From contig SADC01000803.1 of the NCBI GenBank assembly GCA_004194705.1, positions 124,001-188,000 of the forward strand: a stretch of DNA of 64,000 bases, written 5' to 3'. The notes below the pieces were generated by a model. It saw only the letters and a program-made list of their open reading frames with translations. It did no database searches and was not told the origin of the DNA. Source of the stretch: Ditylenchus dipsaci (taxonomy: Eukaryota; Nematoda; Chromadorea; Rhabditida; Anguinidae). The translations under genes were made by a program, and so were the position numbers. Below are positions 63,870 through 64,000 of the stretch, in pieces (position 1 is the stretch's first letter; the number at the start of each line of letters is the position of its first letter).

Positions 63870-64000
63870 TTATGCTCCTGCTGCTGTTGGACCAGATGGA
63901 TGCAGGGATGGAGGGCTAGCGGCAAATGCTTTTTGCCGATTAATCATATCCCCAGTAGGTTTGAGTTGGCTCTTCAAATGCCAGTATTCTTTTACTGGAC
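63870..64000 (-). CDS. C-terminal end of an unidentified protein (runs off the window)
   Basis: From the right edge the minus strand reads PVKEYWHLKSQLKPTGDMIN, then RQKAFAASPPSLHPSGPTA and ends GA-stop (TAA at 63872-63870). Forty-two codons are visible with normal composition. I do not recognise it. The next minus-strand ATG (63780) is only 90 bases further on. The two frames may therefore be separate tightly spaced genes, possibly co-transcribed, or parts of one gene if this stop is skipped by splicing at GTCCAA. Confidence 0.5.
   Translation of the reverse strand, partial: PVKEYWHLKSQLKPTGDMINRQKAFAASPPSLHPSGPTAAGA

Overview
This is eukaryotic nuclear DNA from a small-genome-style invertebrate, AT-rich and crowded with transposon debris. 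Spliced genes carry canonical GT/AG introns, many of only 44-60 bp, and exons as short as 12 bases. The stomatin gene reads like nematode MEC-2 and the bHLH gene like nematode LIN-32/Atonal, so I infer a nematode or close ecdysozoan relative. The species cannot be named from the sequence.

Genes, left to right: an isolated uridine-cytidine kinase exon (1534-1670, +); a sulfhydryl oxidase of the Erv1/ALR family (13394-14147, +); Rab geranylgeranyltransferase beta subunit in 13 exons (14332-19392, +); a transposon-encoded MULE transposase (22184-23273, -); a set of coding-like exons of unknown identity (31772-33369, +); an Atonal-family bHLH factor in 3 exons (36450-39431, +); a stomatin/MEC-2-like membrane protein in 18 exons (45591-50065, -); ribosomal protein S19 (56968-57574, -); and two unidentified coding segments at the right edge (63331-63780 and 63870-64000, -). 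These are ordinary housekeeping and neural genes with no evident shared pathway. A tRNA-like sequence lies inside a RABGGTB intron.

Most of the rest is mobile DNA, dominated by foldback elements. Their long inverted ends are built from tandem copies of a short word, and each family has its own word. Examples are TTGCGCC-A/T-rich units, GGACATTTCACCCC, ACACTTGCGGCCCG, TTTGGTGGGGAATTTCAC, GACGAAATTTCG, TTTTTTGCTGCAAAAAG and TTTAGCAAATGTGAC. Several are nested inside one another, and four have perfect 8-9 bp target duplications. One 2.97-kb member (20535-23505) carries a MULE transposase and links this architecture to a transposase. There are also pogo/Tigger-like, mariner/Tc1-like, Harbinger-like and hAT-like short elements, a deleted mariner, tRNA-derived SINE-like repeats and a 189-bp tandem repeat.

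Two gene-level oddities stand out. Four otherwise well-conserved genes (RABGGTB three times, RPS19, stomatin, probably the MULE transposase) each lack a single base within an exon, and RPS19 also has TGA at a conserved glycine. This could mean uncorrected long-read consensus errors or real gene decay, and the sequence alone cannot decide. Secondly, several exons are micro-exons (12, 15, 15, 18, 22 bases) confirmed by reading phase and protein alignment.
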